25,894 nucleotides of DNA from contig JAXFPC010000049.1 in assembly GCA_034180005.1 (NCBI GenBank), positions 1 through 25,894 on the forward strand, read 5' to 3'. The notes under the pieces are model-generated. The model had not been told where the DNA came from. It did not search any database and saw only the letters and a list, made by a program, of their open reading frames with translations. Made by a program: the position numbers and the translations under genes. The stretch comes from JAXFPC01 sp034180005 (lineage in GTDB: Bacteria > Bacillota > Negativicutes > Acidaminococcales > Acidaminococcaceae). Of this stretch, positions 7,388 through 15,235 are shown piece after piece. The first letter of the stretch is position 1, and every line of letters starts with the position of its first letter.

Positions 7388-7717
7388 TCATTTGAAAGCA
7401 TATTGAACTAAAAGCATATAAAAAATGGTGCCGCCTCCTATTGTCAGAAGAAGATTTTTCAACAACAGTTGCAATCCTATGGTGAAAAACGCCGCCAAAA
7501 ATTCAGGCATACCGTGAAATCTGCTAAAGATATCTACATCTTTAAATGAATAAACCACAAGCATTCCCATAACTGCGGACGGAAGCGCTTTTCCAAGAAA
7601 TACGATCAGTCCGGGAGTTTTTTCAGGAGTGGAGAAAACAAGGAAAGGCAGGAATCTTGTTATCATAGTTCCCAGAATAACAACGGAGATGGTTATAAGC
7701 TGTTCCGTGAAAGTCAT
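7388..7717 (-). CDS. azlD: AzlD-type branched-chain amino-acid transport subunit
   Basis: A small membrane protein of 109 residues with about four hydrophobic segments, matching AzlD in length and in its ITRFLPFLVF motif near the N-terminus. The ALPSAVMGMLVVYSFKD stretch is also characteristic. AzlD pairs with AzlC to export branched-chain amino acids or their analogues. Its ATG overlaps the azlC stop (ATGA), implying translational coupling. Confidence 0.9.
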   Translation of the reverse strand: MTFTEQLITISVVILGTMITRFLPFLVFSTPEKTPGLIVFLGKALPSAVMGMLVVYSFKDVDIFSRFHGMPEFLAAFFTIGLQLLLKNLLLTIGGGTIFYMLLVQYAFK

Positions 7718-8406
7718 AATCTGCGTTCCTCCTTATAGTAGACGATGCTGAAAACAGCCAGAATCAGCAGCATGGCAATCGGGATAAATTTTTGTGGACC
7801 GAGGATGATTAAGCAAAGCAGCGGCAAGAGAACACCGATAACAGCCGGACCGTGGTTGTCCATGCTTTGCCATTGACTGATAAAAATTGCCAAAAAAAGC
7901 GCCGGCAAGGCGAAATCCAACCCACGGGTATTGAAAGAATGTGCGCCGCCGATAAGACCTCCAAGCGTAGCGCCGGCGACCCAATACAAGTGATTGAGAA
8001 GGGTGACGGCTGTCATAAACAATCCGCGATCTATGCCGGGGTTTGGCTTAAAGTTATAGTTAATGGCAAATGATTCGTCACACATGCCGAAGATAATATA
8101 CAATTTTTTAAGTCCCAATCCCTTGAGTTTTTCCAACATGGAAATACCGTAAAAGAGATGACGTGAGTTGACCATCAGCGTCATAAAAAAAGCTGCCGCC
8201 GGATCAAAATCCGAAAGTAGCAGTGTTACCAAAACGAATTCCATGGAACCGGCATAGATAAGCGCGCTGGCAAAAAAAGGATACCAAAAGGAAAAACCTT
8301 TATCGGTCATGTAGATACCGTAAGAAAAGCCTAAAAATAAAAACGCCGCGCAAATCGGCAGCGTTAATGGAAAAGCGGCTTTAAAGGCTTCGCTGTATTT
8401 TGTCAT
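7714..8406 (-). CDS. azlC: AzlC-type branched-chain amino-acid exporter subunit
   Basis: Membrane protein of about 230 residues, the large subunit of the AzlCD/YgaZH-type exporter. Family landmarks are AFPLTLPICAAFLFLGFSYG at the N-terminus, ALIYAGSMEFVLV, the MVNSRHLFYGISML segment and DESFAINY. The frame extends to a GTG at 8421, but the ATG at 8406 is preceded by AGGTG at a better distance and gives a canonical N-terminus. The ribosome-binding region lies in one arm of a perfect 14-bp inverted repeat. It is translationally coupled to azlD. Confidence 0.9.
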   Translation of the reverse strand: MTKYSEAFKAAFPLTLPICAAFLFLGFSYGIYMTDKGFSFWYPFFASALIYAGSMEFVLVTLLLSDFDPAAAFFMTLMVNSRHLFYGISMLEKLKGLGLKKLYIIFGMCDESFAINYNFKPNPGIDRGLFMTAVTLLNHLYWVAGATLGGLIGGAHSFNTRGLDFALPALFLAIFISQWQSMDNHGPAVIGVLLPLLCLIILGPQKFIPIAMLLILAVFSIVYYKEERRL

Positions 8407-8410
8407 TTCA

Positions 8411-8468
8411 TTCACCTGCACAAAATAGTACTTATTTGAAAAGCTATTCTACACTTTGTGCAGGTGAA
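8411..8468. repeat. Perfect 14-bp inverted repeat at the azlC promoter and start
   Basis: TTCACCTGCACAAA (8411-8424) and its exact reverse complement (8455-8468) are separated by 30 bases. One arm lies within the spacer of the predicted azlC promoter; the other covers the azlC ribosome-binding site. If the promoter call is right, the first arm is not transcribed, which favours a pair of protein-binding half-sites over an RNA hairpin. Confidence 0.8.
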
Positions 8469-8474
8469 AGTCAA
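8446..8474 (-). promoter_or_regulatory. Promoter of azlCD
   Basis: On the minus strand, TTGACT (8469-8474), a 17-base spacer and TAGAAT (8446-8451). Transcription would start near 8439, giving a leader of about 33 bases before the azlC ATG. Confidence 0.7.
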
Positions 8475-8490
8475 GTTGTCAAAATGAAGT

Positions 8491-9441
8491 TCACGGTTTA
8501 TTTTTTCCCTCAGGAGGCAGCAGTTCCGGCGGAAGGACAATTGCTTCGTCATGAGTTTCTTCGCTGATGGGATTGACATGTACCATGCAGTGCTTGACAA
8601 GGGGAAAGTTTGCTTCGATCGCCGCATGGAGCATTTCCGCAATGTGATGAGCTTCTACGATGGAGATTTTATCATCTACGCTGATTTCCACATCTACATA
8701 TATTCTGCTGCCGAACATACGCGTATAGAGATGATCTAAATGGTCAACACCGGGAACGCGCAGAATTAAGTTCCTGATAGCGGCTTCGGTTTCCGAATCG
8801 CACGATCTGTCCACCATTTTTTCGGTGGCATCCATAAAAATTTCATAGGCTGCCTGCAATATCATGAAACAGATGACGATGCTGGCAATAGGATCAAGGA
8901 TGGGATAACCCATGCGTGCTCCTAAGATGCCTATAAAGCTTCCGACGGAGGAAAGCGCGTCGCTGCGGTGATGCCAGGCGTCGGCCATAAGCGCTCCGGA
9001 ATTGACTTTTTCCGCCGCCGCTTTCGTATACCAAAACATAGCTTCTTTAACAACCATGGATATAACAGCCGCCCATAAGGCCATTTGTCCCGGAATAATA
9101 AGTTCTTCGGTGTTGCCGAAAGCTTTTTCATAACCGCTGTAACCGATAAAAAGAGCTACTACGGCAAGCATTGCCGAAAGCAAGATCGCTGCCACACATT
9201 CCATGCGTTCGTGACCGTATTGGTGTTCGGCGTCCGAAGCTTTGTGTGAGAATTTTACTCCTGCCATAACAACTAATGTGCTGATAACATCTGATGACGA
9301 ATGGATACCGTCGGAAATCATAGCGGACGAACCAGCTAAAAAACCTGCGGCAAGCTTGCCCAAGGAGAGCAGGACATTGCCGATAATGCTGTTGATGGAA
9401 ACGATCATCGCTGTGCGTTCTTCTTCGTTGGCGAATTGCAT
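8491..9441 (-). CDS. Cation diffusion facilitator metal exporter (probable Co/Ni/Zn efflux)
   Basis: Cytoplasmic-membrane metal/proton antiporter of the CDF family, 316 residues. The N-terminal half has six hydrophobic segments. Helix 2 carries SDGIHSSSDV (His47-x3-Asp51) and helix 5 carries DAWHHRSDALSS (His157-x3-Asp161), the paired metal-site residues of the HD-HD type usual for Zn-family exporters. The C-terminal third is the cytoplasmic ferredoxin-like domain (VPGVDHLDHLYTRMFG, YVDVEISVDD). GGGAGG lies 9 bases before the ATG. A NiCo riboswitch precedes it, so in the cell it most likely expels Co2+ and/or Ni2+ (czcD-like), despite residues that also suit Zn2+. No terminator is visible before azlC, so read-through is possible. 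Confidence 0.92.
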   Translation of the reverse strand: MQFANEEERTAMIVSINSIIGNVLLSLGKLAAGFLAGSSAMISDGIHSSSDVISTLVVMAGVKFSHKASDAEHQYGHERMECVAAILLSAMLAVVALFIGYSGYEKAFGNTEELIIPGQMALWAAVISMVVKEAMFWYTKAAAEKVNSGALMADAWHHRSDALSSVGSFIGILGARMGYPILDPIASIVICFMILQAAYEIFMDATEKMVDRSCDSETEAAIRNLILRVPGVDHLDHLYTRMFGSRIYVDVEISVDDKISIVEAHHIAEMLHAAIEANFPLVKHCMVHVNPISEETHDEAIVLPPELLPPEGKNKP

Positions 9442-9477
9442 AAAAAAATACCTCCCAAGTTTATTTCTTTGCCGGTA

Positions 9478-9590
9478 CGCAGAAAGTATCTGCGGAAGTA
9501 GTATTACTGTCCCGCAGAGTGGTGTGTCTGCTGCCCTAAGGGCCCGGCTGCATAAACCTGAGAAGGTAACCGCCTGATCAGATTGTACTG
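9478..9590 (-). promoter_or_regulatory. NiCo (czcD) riboswitch upstream of the CDF exporter
   Basis: Read on the minus strand, the element shows the linear signature of the cobalt/nickel riboswitch: CTGATCAGGC (9581-9572), GCAGCCGGGC (9551-9542), GGGCAG (9536-9531), a CAGA/TCTG helix (9530-9527 with 9518-9515) and CGGGACAGT (9514-9506). This order agrees with what I remember of the crystallised NiCo aptamer. A weak P1 (AGTA-CTG with CAG-TACT) closes it. Downstream, CCGCAGA (9495-9489) can pair either with the aptamer strand TCTGCGG (9518-9512) or with TCTGCG (9483-9478), a mutually exclusive switch. Metal binding would hold TCTGCGG in the aptamer, preventing the off-hairpin and turning the exporter on. 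Confidence 0.85.
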
Positions 9591-9621
9591 TAGCAAAATG
9601 CAGTGCAAAGAGATTATGGGT

Positions 9622-9651
9622 ATTGTACCTTGATAAGTATTATTTTGTCAA
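9622..9651 (-). promoter_or_regulatory. Promoter of the NiCo riboswitch-CDF transcript
   Basis: On the minus strand, TTGACA (9646-9651), an 18-base spacer and TACAAT (9622-9627). Transcription would start near 9615, about 25 bases before the aptamer. Confidence 0.8.
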
Positions 9652-9894
9652 TAGGGGGAGTCACTAACAACAAAAATATGAGCAGTCGTTATTATTTGCG
9701 ATCATTTGCGTGTGAAGGCGCTGCAGAGCTGTACAGCGTTTTGCTGTGCGTTGAAAATTTTTTCTGTACTTCTCAATTTTATACTATAAAAAACCGATAA
9801 AAAGTAGCATTTCTTTACGAGATATGTTATTATAGTAGGCGTTAAATTATGCTTAATGAAACATATTATTGTGATATATAAAGGTGGAAGAGCA
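9652..9894. other. Intergenic region upstream of the tetrapyrrole operon
   Basis: About 240 bases between the divergent CDF and tetrapyrrole units. A CGCTG/CAGCG hairpin lies near 9720-9740. The stretch at 9775-9850 is AT-rich with several -10-like hexamers (TATACT, TATAGT), but I find no well-spaced -35, so the operon promoter is unresolved. Confidence 0.5.
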
Positions 9895-10536
9895 TTGCAG
9901 TTAGGAAATGATTTTGCTTATCCGGTGCTGCTCAATTTAAAAGGACGCCTGTGTGTGGTTGTTGGAGGAGGTCAGGTGGCGGCGCGCAAGCTGCGTTCTC
10001 TGTGTGAAGCCGGCGCGCAAGCCGTGGTTGTCTCTCCTCATTTCAGCGACGAACTGTTGTCGGTTGCGGAGGAATTTTCCTGCAAAAGAATAGAGGCTGC
10101 GTATAAGAAGGAATATTTGCAGGGAGCTTTTGCTGTTGTGGCCGCTACGGATGATGTATCCGTCAACAGAGCCGTTACCGCCGCAGCGCCTTTTTTATGC
10201 AACAATATTACGGAACCGGAGCTCAGTAATTTTACAGTGCCGTCTTCTTTCAGACAGGGCAGTATGATCGTTGCTTTGTCTACAGGAGGTATGCCGGCAT
10301 TTACAAGAGTATTGAAAGCGCACCTGCAAAAATTTTTGCGTCCGGAGTATTCTGCTTTTAACGAGTTTTTACTTGAGGCGAGATCTGTTGTCAAAAAGAA
10401 GCTGCTGTCACCGCGGGAGCGTACTTTGTTTTGGCGCAGAACGCTGACCGAAGAAATGCTGGAGCTTTTGGACAGAGGCGCTTTGGCTGAGGCTGAAAAT
10501 ATTATTCAATCAGAGATAGACAAGATATCCGTTTGA
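9895..10536 (+). CDS. Precorrin-2 dehydrogenase / sirohydrochlorin-forming protein (Met8/CysG-N type)
   Basis: NAD-dependent enzyme of about 213 residues that oxidises precorrin-2 to sirohydrochlorin, the branch compound for siroheme and anaerobic cobalamin. The N-terminal Rossmann fold shows VVVGGGQVAARK followed by an acidic loop region, and the AATDDVSVNRAV segment contains the Asp equivalent to the catalytic residue of CysG and Met8. TVPSSFRQGSMIVALSTGG matches the family, and a C-terminal helical dimerisation region follows. An ATG at 9856 is in frame, but GGTGG 7 bases before the TTG at 9895 and the usual N-terminus favour that start. It ends just before hemC and begins the operon. Whether it also inserts iron or cobalt is not visible. 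Confidence 0.88.
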   Translation: MQLGNDFAYPVLLNLKGRLCVVVGGGQVAARKLRSLCEAGAQAVVVSPHFSDELLSVAEEFSCKRIEAAYKKEYLQGAFAVVAATDDVSVNRAVTAAAPFLCNNITEPELSNFTVPSSFRQGSMIVALSTGGMPAFTRVLKAHLQKFLRPEYSAFNEFLLEARSVVKKKLLSPRERTLFWRRTLTEEMLELLDRGALAEAENIIQSEIDKISV

Positions 10537-10562
10537 CGAGAGAAAGGAAGTTCATTTTAATA

Positions 10563-11483
10563 ATGAAGGACAGATTGGTTATCGGAACCAGACAGAGTAT
10601 GTTGGCTTTGTGGCAGAGCAATTACGTTGCCGAGCTGTTGAGCAGACAGTACCCCGAATGTGAGATTACTTTGAAAAAGATTCTTACCAAGGGAGATAAA
10701 ATATTGGATGTGCCTCTTTCCAAAATAGGCACCAAAGGTCTTTTTACGAAGGAAATAGAGGAAGAAATTTTAGACGGCACTGTGGATTTGGCAGTGCACA
10801 GTCTTAAGGATATGCCTACGGTTTTGCCGGAGGGACTTTGTTTGACGTCTATTACCGAGAGAGTATCCGCCGGAGATGCTTTTGTCAGCAACAAGTATCG
10901 AAGTTTCAGCGAGCTGCCGCGAGGTGCTGTGATCGGTACATCAAGTTTACGACGGAAGGCGCAGCTTTTGGCGGCACGTCCGGATTTGCAGATAGTCGAT
11001 TTGCGCGGCAACGTTGATACGCGTCTGCGAAAATTGGATGACGGTAATATGGCTGCAGTTATTTTAGCAGCTGCCGGATTGTACAGACTCGGGTATGAAG
11101 AAAGAATAAAAGAATTGTTGCCGTTAAGCTGCTGTGTTCCGGCTGTGGGACAAGGAGCATTGGCTATAGAATGCCGCAGCGAAGACAATGTCGTCAGAGA
11201 GATGCTGGATTTTTTGAACAGTGTACCGACCAAGCTGGCTACGGACGCCGAAAGAGCTTTTTTATCATTGGTGGAGGGCGGTTGTCAGGTGCCGCTGGGT
11301 GTTCACGCAGTTGTTGAACGCGATCGTATTCGCGTTGAAGCTGTTATCGCTTCGTTGGACGGTACGAAACTGCTGCGCGACAGAGCGGAAGGCGCAGCTG
11401 AAAATGCCGCTGCCGTAGGTAGAACTTTGGGAGAAAAAATGCTTCAAAACGGCGGTTATGATATTCTAAAAGAAATTCTGTAA
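10563..11483 (+). CDS. hemC: Hydroxymethylbilane synthase (porphobilinogen deaminase)
   Basis: Cytoplasmic enzyme joining four porphobilinogen units into hydroxymethylbilane; about 306 residues, the usual length. Hallmarks: IGTRQSMLALWQS at the N-terminus, AVHSLKDMPT with the catalytic Asp (about residue 83), IGTSSLRRKAQ and DLRGNVDTRLRKL for substrate binding, and EGGCQVPLGVHA, whose Cys (about residue 241) carries the dipyrromethane cofactor. The frame begins at a TTG at 10533 that overlaps the upstream stop. The ATG at 10563 gives the normal N-terminus, with AGGAAG 12 bases upstream, a somewhat long spacing. It works between hemB and the HemD half of the next gene. Confidence 0.95.
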   Translation: MKDRLVIGTRQSMLALWQSNYVAELLSRQYPECEITLKKILTKGDKILDVPLSKIGTKGLFTKEIEEEILDGTVDLAVHSLKDMPTVLPEGLCLTSITERVSAGDAFVSNKYRSFSELPRGAVIGTSSLRRKAQLLAARPDLQIVDLRGNVDTRLRKLDDGNMAAVILAAAGLYRLGYEERIKELLPLSCCVPAVGQGALAIECRSEDNVVREMLDFLNSVPTKLATDAERAFLSLVEGGCQVPLGVHAVVERDRIRVEAVIASLDGTKLLRDRAEGAAENAAAVGRTLGEKMLQNGGYDILKEIL

Positions 11484-11538
11484 AGATAAAAGCAGATAAA
11501 TATAGCAGAGCAATTACGGGATTATTAAGGAGTGCAGC

Positions 11539-13077
11539 ATGAGCAAGGTAGGAAAAGTTTATTTGATAGGAGCAGGCCCCGGGGATCCGGGTTTGCTGGG
11601 ATTGAAAGCAAAAAAAATTCTCCGGACTGCCGATACGGTCGTCTACGATCGTTTGGCCGATCCGCGTATTTTAGCGTTTGCTTCCGATTCGGCTGAAAAA
11701 ATTTACGTCGGTAAGGCCAGCGCCAATCATGTGATGCGTCAGCCGGACATCAACAAACTTCTGGTGCGTCTGGCATCGGAAGGTAAAATTGTGGCACGTC
11801 TTAAAGGGGGAGATCCCTTTGTTTTTGGTCGCGGCGGGGAAGAGGCTATCGAACTTAAAGAGGCTGGCTTTCCTTTTGAGTTTATTCCCGGAGTAACTTC
11901 CGCTATTGCTGTAGCTGAATATGCAGGCATACCCGTGACGCATAGAGGAGTGGCAACATCTTTTGCCGTTATAACAGGGCATGAAGATCCTACCAAAGGA
12001 GAATCTTCCATCAAGTGGAAAGGGTTGGCCACTTCTGTAGATACGCTGGTATTTTTGATGGGCGTAGAAAATATAGAGAAAATCAGCCGCGAACTTATAG
12101 CTAACGGACGCAGTGCAGATTGTCCCGCAGCTGTGATAAGATGGGGTACTCATCCGGAGCAGCGCACTTTGATAACAACTTTGGGTGAGGCAGCTACCGA
12201 AGTGAGGCGTACAGGCATGAAGCCGCCGGCTATCTTTCTTGTCGGAGAGGTTGTAAAGTTGCGTGAACAGCTGCGTTGGTTTGACAATAAGCCTTTATTT
12301 GGCAAAACGGTCATCGTCACGAGAGCGCGCGCGCAAGCCAGCGCCTTGACGGAAAAGCTGGAAGCTTTGGGAGCTAAGGTTTTGGAAGTTCCCGTTATAA
12401 AAATGGTTCCTTGCAGTGATTTCTCCGTCCTGGACATGGCAGTGGAGAATATGAGCAGTTATAAATGGCTTGTGTTCAACAGCACCAACGGAGTGGAATA
12501 CTTCTTCTCACGTTTGCACCAGCTCGGGAAAGACAGCCGTTGCCTGGCGGGAGTCAAAATTGCCGCCATCGGCAGCGCTACTGTGAAGATACTCAAAGAG
12601 TACGGCTTGTTGGCAGATATTGTGCCCAGAACATATAAGGCGGAAGATTTGGCCGATGCCTTGGCAGAAGTGACCGAACCGGGAGATAAAGTGCTTCTGG
12701 TAAGAGCCGCGGAAGGGCGTAACGTTGTACCGGACAAGCTGAATGAACTTGGTGTCAAGGTGACGGTGGCAGCCGCTTATCAAACCGTTGCCGAGTATTC
12801 CGGACATGATGAACTGATGAAAATTCTGACAGGCGATGATGAAGATCTTATCGTTACTTTTACGAGTTCTTCAACCGTTACCAATCTGCTGAATATGATA
12901 GACGGACGCAGGGAGTTGCTGGAGAAAACCAAAGCGGCTGTCATCGGGCCTATCACGGCCTCAACATGCAGAGCTAACGGTATCGAACCTGCCGTCGAAG
13001 CTGAGGAATTCACTATAGACGGCTTGGTGGAGGCCATCAAAGAATATTATGAACAAGTTAAAGGAGTACAATTATGA
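11539..13077 (+). CDS. cobA-hemD: Fused uroporphyrinogen-III C-methyltransferase / uroporphyrinogen-III synthase
   Basis: Bifunctional cytoplasmic protein of 512 residues. Residues 1-245 are the SAM-dependent methyltransferase CobA/SUMT: VYLIGAGPGDPGLLGLKA, then KGGDPFVFGRGGEE (89-102), PGVTSAIAVAEYAGIPVTHR (117-136) and a late KPPAIFLVGEVV. From about residue 253 the protein is HemD, beginning GKTVIVTRARAQASAL and carrying the weakly conserved two-lobed uroporphyrinogen-III synthase fold. Together they close hydroxymethylbilane to uroporphyrinogen III and methylate it twice to precorrin-2, which the first gene of the operon then oxidises. This fusion is known from clostridia and relatives. 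AAGGAG lies 6 bases before the ATG; the stop overlaps the hemB start (ATGA). Confidence 0.95.
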   Translation: MSKVGKVYLIGAGPGDPGLLGLKAKKILRTADTVVYDRLADPRILAFASDSAEKIYVGKASANHVMRQPDINKLLVRLASEGKIVARLKGGDPFVFGRGGEEAIELKEAGFPFEFIPGVTSAIAVAEYAGIPVTHRGVATSFAVITGHEDPTKGESSIKWKGLATSVDTLVFLMGVENIEKISRELIANGRSADCPAAVIRWGTHPEQRTLITTLGEAATEVRRTGMKPPAIFLVGEVVKLREQLRWFDNKPLFGKTVIVTRARAQASALTEKLEALGAKVLEVPVIKMVPCSDFSVLDMAVENMSSYKWLVFNSTNGVEYFFSRLHQLGKDSRCLAGVKIAAIGSATVKILKEYGLLADIVPRTYKAEDLADALAEVTEPGDKVLLVRAAEGRNVVPDKLNELGVKVTVAAAYQTVAEYSGHDELMKILTGDDEDLIVTFTSSSTVTNLLNMIDGRRELLEKTKAAVIGPITASTCRANGIEPAVEAEEFTIDGLVEAIKEYYEQVKGVQL

Positions 13078-14048
13078 TATTTCCCATATATCGTCCGCGC
13101 AGAATGCGCGCCACTGCCAATCTGCGCGCTATGGTCTGCGAAAACAGCCTGGCTGTAACCGATCTTATTTATCCGTTGTTCGTTGTCCCCGGAAACGGAG
13201 TTAAGCATGAAATAGAATCTCTTCCGGGAAATTATCATTGGTCGGTTGATCGCTTGCCGGAAATTTTGGAAGAAATTGTTTCCTTGGGGATTGTTTCGGT
13301 GTTGCTTTTCGGCATTCCCTCATATAAGGATGAAGTTGGCAGCAGCGCTTGGGATATGGATGAACCTGTTCAGATGGCGACGAGGCTTATCAAAGAACTT
13401 TATCCGGAGATGGTAGTTGTTACGGACGTATGTATGTGTGAATATACGAGCCACGGCCATTGCGGCGTATTTGAGAACGGTTGCACCGTAAATAACGATC
13501 AGACGCTGCCCCTTTTAGCAAAAGTTGCCGTTTCTCATGCGGAAGCGGGAGCGGATATCATCGCTCCCTCAAACATGATGGATGGCTACGTGACAGCTAT
13601 CAGAGAAGCTCTCGATGAAGCCGGCTTTACAGATATTCCTATTATGGCTTATTCGGCTAAATTTGCATCCGCTTTTTACGGACCTTTCAGAGCTGCGGCG
13701 GATTCTGCGCCGTCAGCAGGAGATCGTAAAGGTTATCAAATGGATCCCGCTAACGGAAGAGAAGCTTTGCGGGAGGTTGAACTGGATATCGAGGAAGGCG
13801 CCGACATAGTTATGGTCAAGCCGGCCCTGGCGTTTTTAGACGTTGTCAAGGCAGTTGCCGATAACTACAACAGACCATTGTGCATATACAATGTCAGCGG
13901 TGAATACGCCATGGTTAAGGCGGCTGCTTCTAAAGGATGGATTGACGAAAAGCGTATTGTGATGGAGATCATGTTGGGATTTAAGCGTGCCGGAGCAAAA
14001 ATGATCATCACATATCACGCTTTGGACGTGGCTCGTTGGCTTAAATAA
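13074..14048 (+). CDS. hemB: Porphobilinogen synthase (5-aminolevulinate dehydratase)
   Basis: Condenses two 5-aminolevulinate molecules to porphobilinogen; 324 residues, a normal length. DVCMCEYTSHGHCG carries three cysteines (120, 122, 130) that bind the catalytic zinc, so this is the zinc-dependent class. The Schiff-base lysines are Lys196 (AYSAKFASAFYGPFR) and Lys249 (MVKPALAFLD). A GGAG site lies 7 bases before the ATG, which overlaps the cobA-hemD stop by four bases. It is last in the operon and is followed at once by a terminator. No hemA or hemL for making 5-aminolevulinate is in this window. Confidence 0.96.
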   Translation: MIFPIYRPRRMRATANLRAMVCENSLAVTDLIYPLFVVPGNGVKHEIESLPGNYHWSVDRLPEILEEIVSLGIVSVLLFGIPSYKDEVGSSAWDMDEPVQMATRLIKELYPEMVVVTDVCMCEYTSHGHCGVFENGCTVNNDQTLPLLAKVAVSHAEAGADIIAPSNMMDGYVTAIREALDEAGFTDIPIMAYSAKFASAFYGPFRAAADSAPSAGDRKGYQMDPANGREALREVELDIEEGADIVMVKPALAFLDVVKAVADNYNRPLCIYNVSGEYAMVKAAASKGWIDEKRIVMEIMLGFKRAGAKMIITYHALDVARWLK

Positions 14049-14051
14049 AAT

Positions 14052-14084
14052 AAAAAACCTGATGCATAGCATCAGGTTTTTTTT
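14052..14084. terminator. Bidirectional terminator after hemB
   Basis: CCTGATGC and GCATCAGG flank an ATA loop, bordered by A6 and T8 runs. It serves hemB and the convergent M14 deacylase gene. Confidence 0.92.
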
Positions 14085-14108
14085 GTGTTCCGACGATGGT
14101 AACGTCGG

Positions 14109-15083
14109 TCATATTTCATCATCATCGTCTTTCAGATTTCCGTAAGCTACAAGTACGGTGCCTTTAGGCGCGGAAAGAGCGGGACAAACATACAGAATTA
14201 CACCGCTTTGTTCGGCGTAGTATTTGGTGATGGTGTTGCCGAACAGGTCGGTTACTCGTCCCAGTTCCTGACCTTCTTCTACAAAATCACCGCTGTGTAT
14301 GTGGTGGAACCAGCAGCCGGTTTCCAACGCTTCCAGATAAATGAGATTTTCCACATCTCTCGGAGAATAGCGTCTCGGTTTTACCGGCAGCGCAAACATT
14401 TTCAGTTTGCGGAGAATGTTGCGCAGATCATTTTTATAGGCTTCGATATCTTCAAAAAGGCACAGACCGGCACCGCCGCGTTCAATTAAAATAGAGGGGA
14501 TACCGGTGCTGGCTGCATAATTGTACGCACCGCCGGTCGCCATGGATCGAACCATATATTCCACGTCTAAAACTTTCGCCACGGCGCGGGATTTTTTTTC
14601 AACTTCCGGCGTGGGTTGCCCGGGATAGTATACATAGGGATGCAAACTTTCGTGAATATCGCCGCTGTGAAGGTCGACGTAAAAATCGGCTAAAGGGAAA
14701 AAATAGGAACTGATAAGATAGGCTGTTTTTTCTGAAAGCGTTCCCAACGGATCGCCCGGAAAAACTCGGTTGAGGTTCTTGCCGTCTTCCGGTACGATCA
14801 TTTCTCTTCGCGCCCAAAATCCTTGGACGTTTACAGGATGCATCAGAATGAGAGTGCCGCTGACGTGTTCCGGTTCAATGTCACGTCCCAGCTCCATGGC
14901 TGCCGCAATGCCGGGATATTCTCCTCCGTGGATTCCTGCAGTGATAAGCAGTGTAGGACCGTCTGCCTGTCCATTTATCACAGTAATAGGTATCTTGACT
15001 TTAGTATCCGGTATCGGAAGGAAAGTGCGCAACTTTTCTCCACGTTCCACCGCCAGACCGCAGACAGTTAGTTTTTCGGACAT
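14109..15083 (-). CDS. Succinylglutamate desuccinylase/aspartoacylase-family (M14) zinc hydrolase
   Basis: Probable zinc-dependent amide hydrolase of about 324 residues. Zinc ligands appear in AGIHGGEYPG (His52, Glu55) and VDLHSGD (His139); NLNRVFPGDP is the conserved substrate-binding Asn-Arg motif, and ILIERGGAG holds the likely catalytic Glu. The C-terminal 90 residues, including FVEEGQELGRVTD, form the beta-rich domain found in AstE/AspA relatives. AAGGAGA 7 bases upstream marks the ATG at 15083; the in-frame ATG at 15113 lacks such a site. It stands alone, divergent from the MATE gene and convergent with hemB. No arginine-succinyltransferase genes are nearby, so true AstE activity is unlikely. 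The substrate (an N-acyl amino acid or a related amide) is not known. Confidence 0.87.
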   Translation of the reverse strand: MSEKLTVCGLAVERGEKLRTFLPIPDTKVKIPITVINGQADGPTLLITAGIHGGEYPGIAAAMELGRDIEPEHVSGTLILMHPVNVQGFWARREMIVPEDGKNLNRVFPGDPLGTLSEKTAYLISSYFFPLADFYVDLHSGDIHESLHPYVYYPGQPTPEVEKKSRAVAKVLDVEYMVRSMATGGAYNYAASTGIPSILIERGGAGLCLFEDIEAYKNDLRNILRKLKMFALPVKPRRYSPRDVENLIYLEALETGCWFHHIHSGDFVEEGQELGRVTDLFGNTITKYYAEQSGVILYVCPALSAPKGTVLVAYGNLKDDDDEI

Positions 15084-15235
15084 TTCATATTCTCCTTCGT
15101 GAATATATTGCATAAACTATGAGTGAAATATATTTGCATGAAACATTGCACTTGATTATAACATGTGGTAGTCTATTTATACAAGATTTTATTTACTAAT
15201 AATATAAAATGTAATTAAGAAATAGGTGAACAGAT

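Noticed and set aside
9603..9800. A 65-codon plus-strand frame between the CDF and tetrapyrrole genes
   Set aside because: It overlaps the minus-strand promoter of the NiCo riboswitch, lacks a ribosome site and has no recognisable sequence.
10622..13040. Several 95-200-codon minus-strand frames opposite hemC and cobA-hemD
   Set aside because: Ser/Thr-rich shadows of conserved sense genes without start signals.
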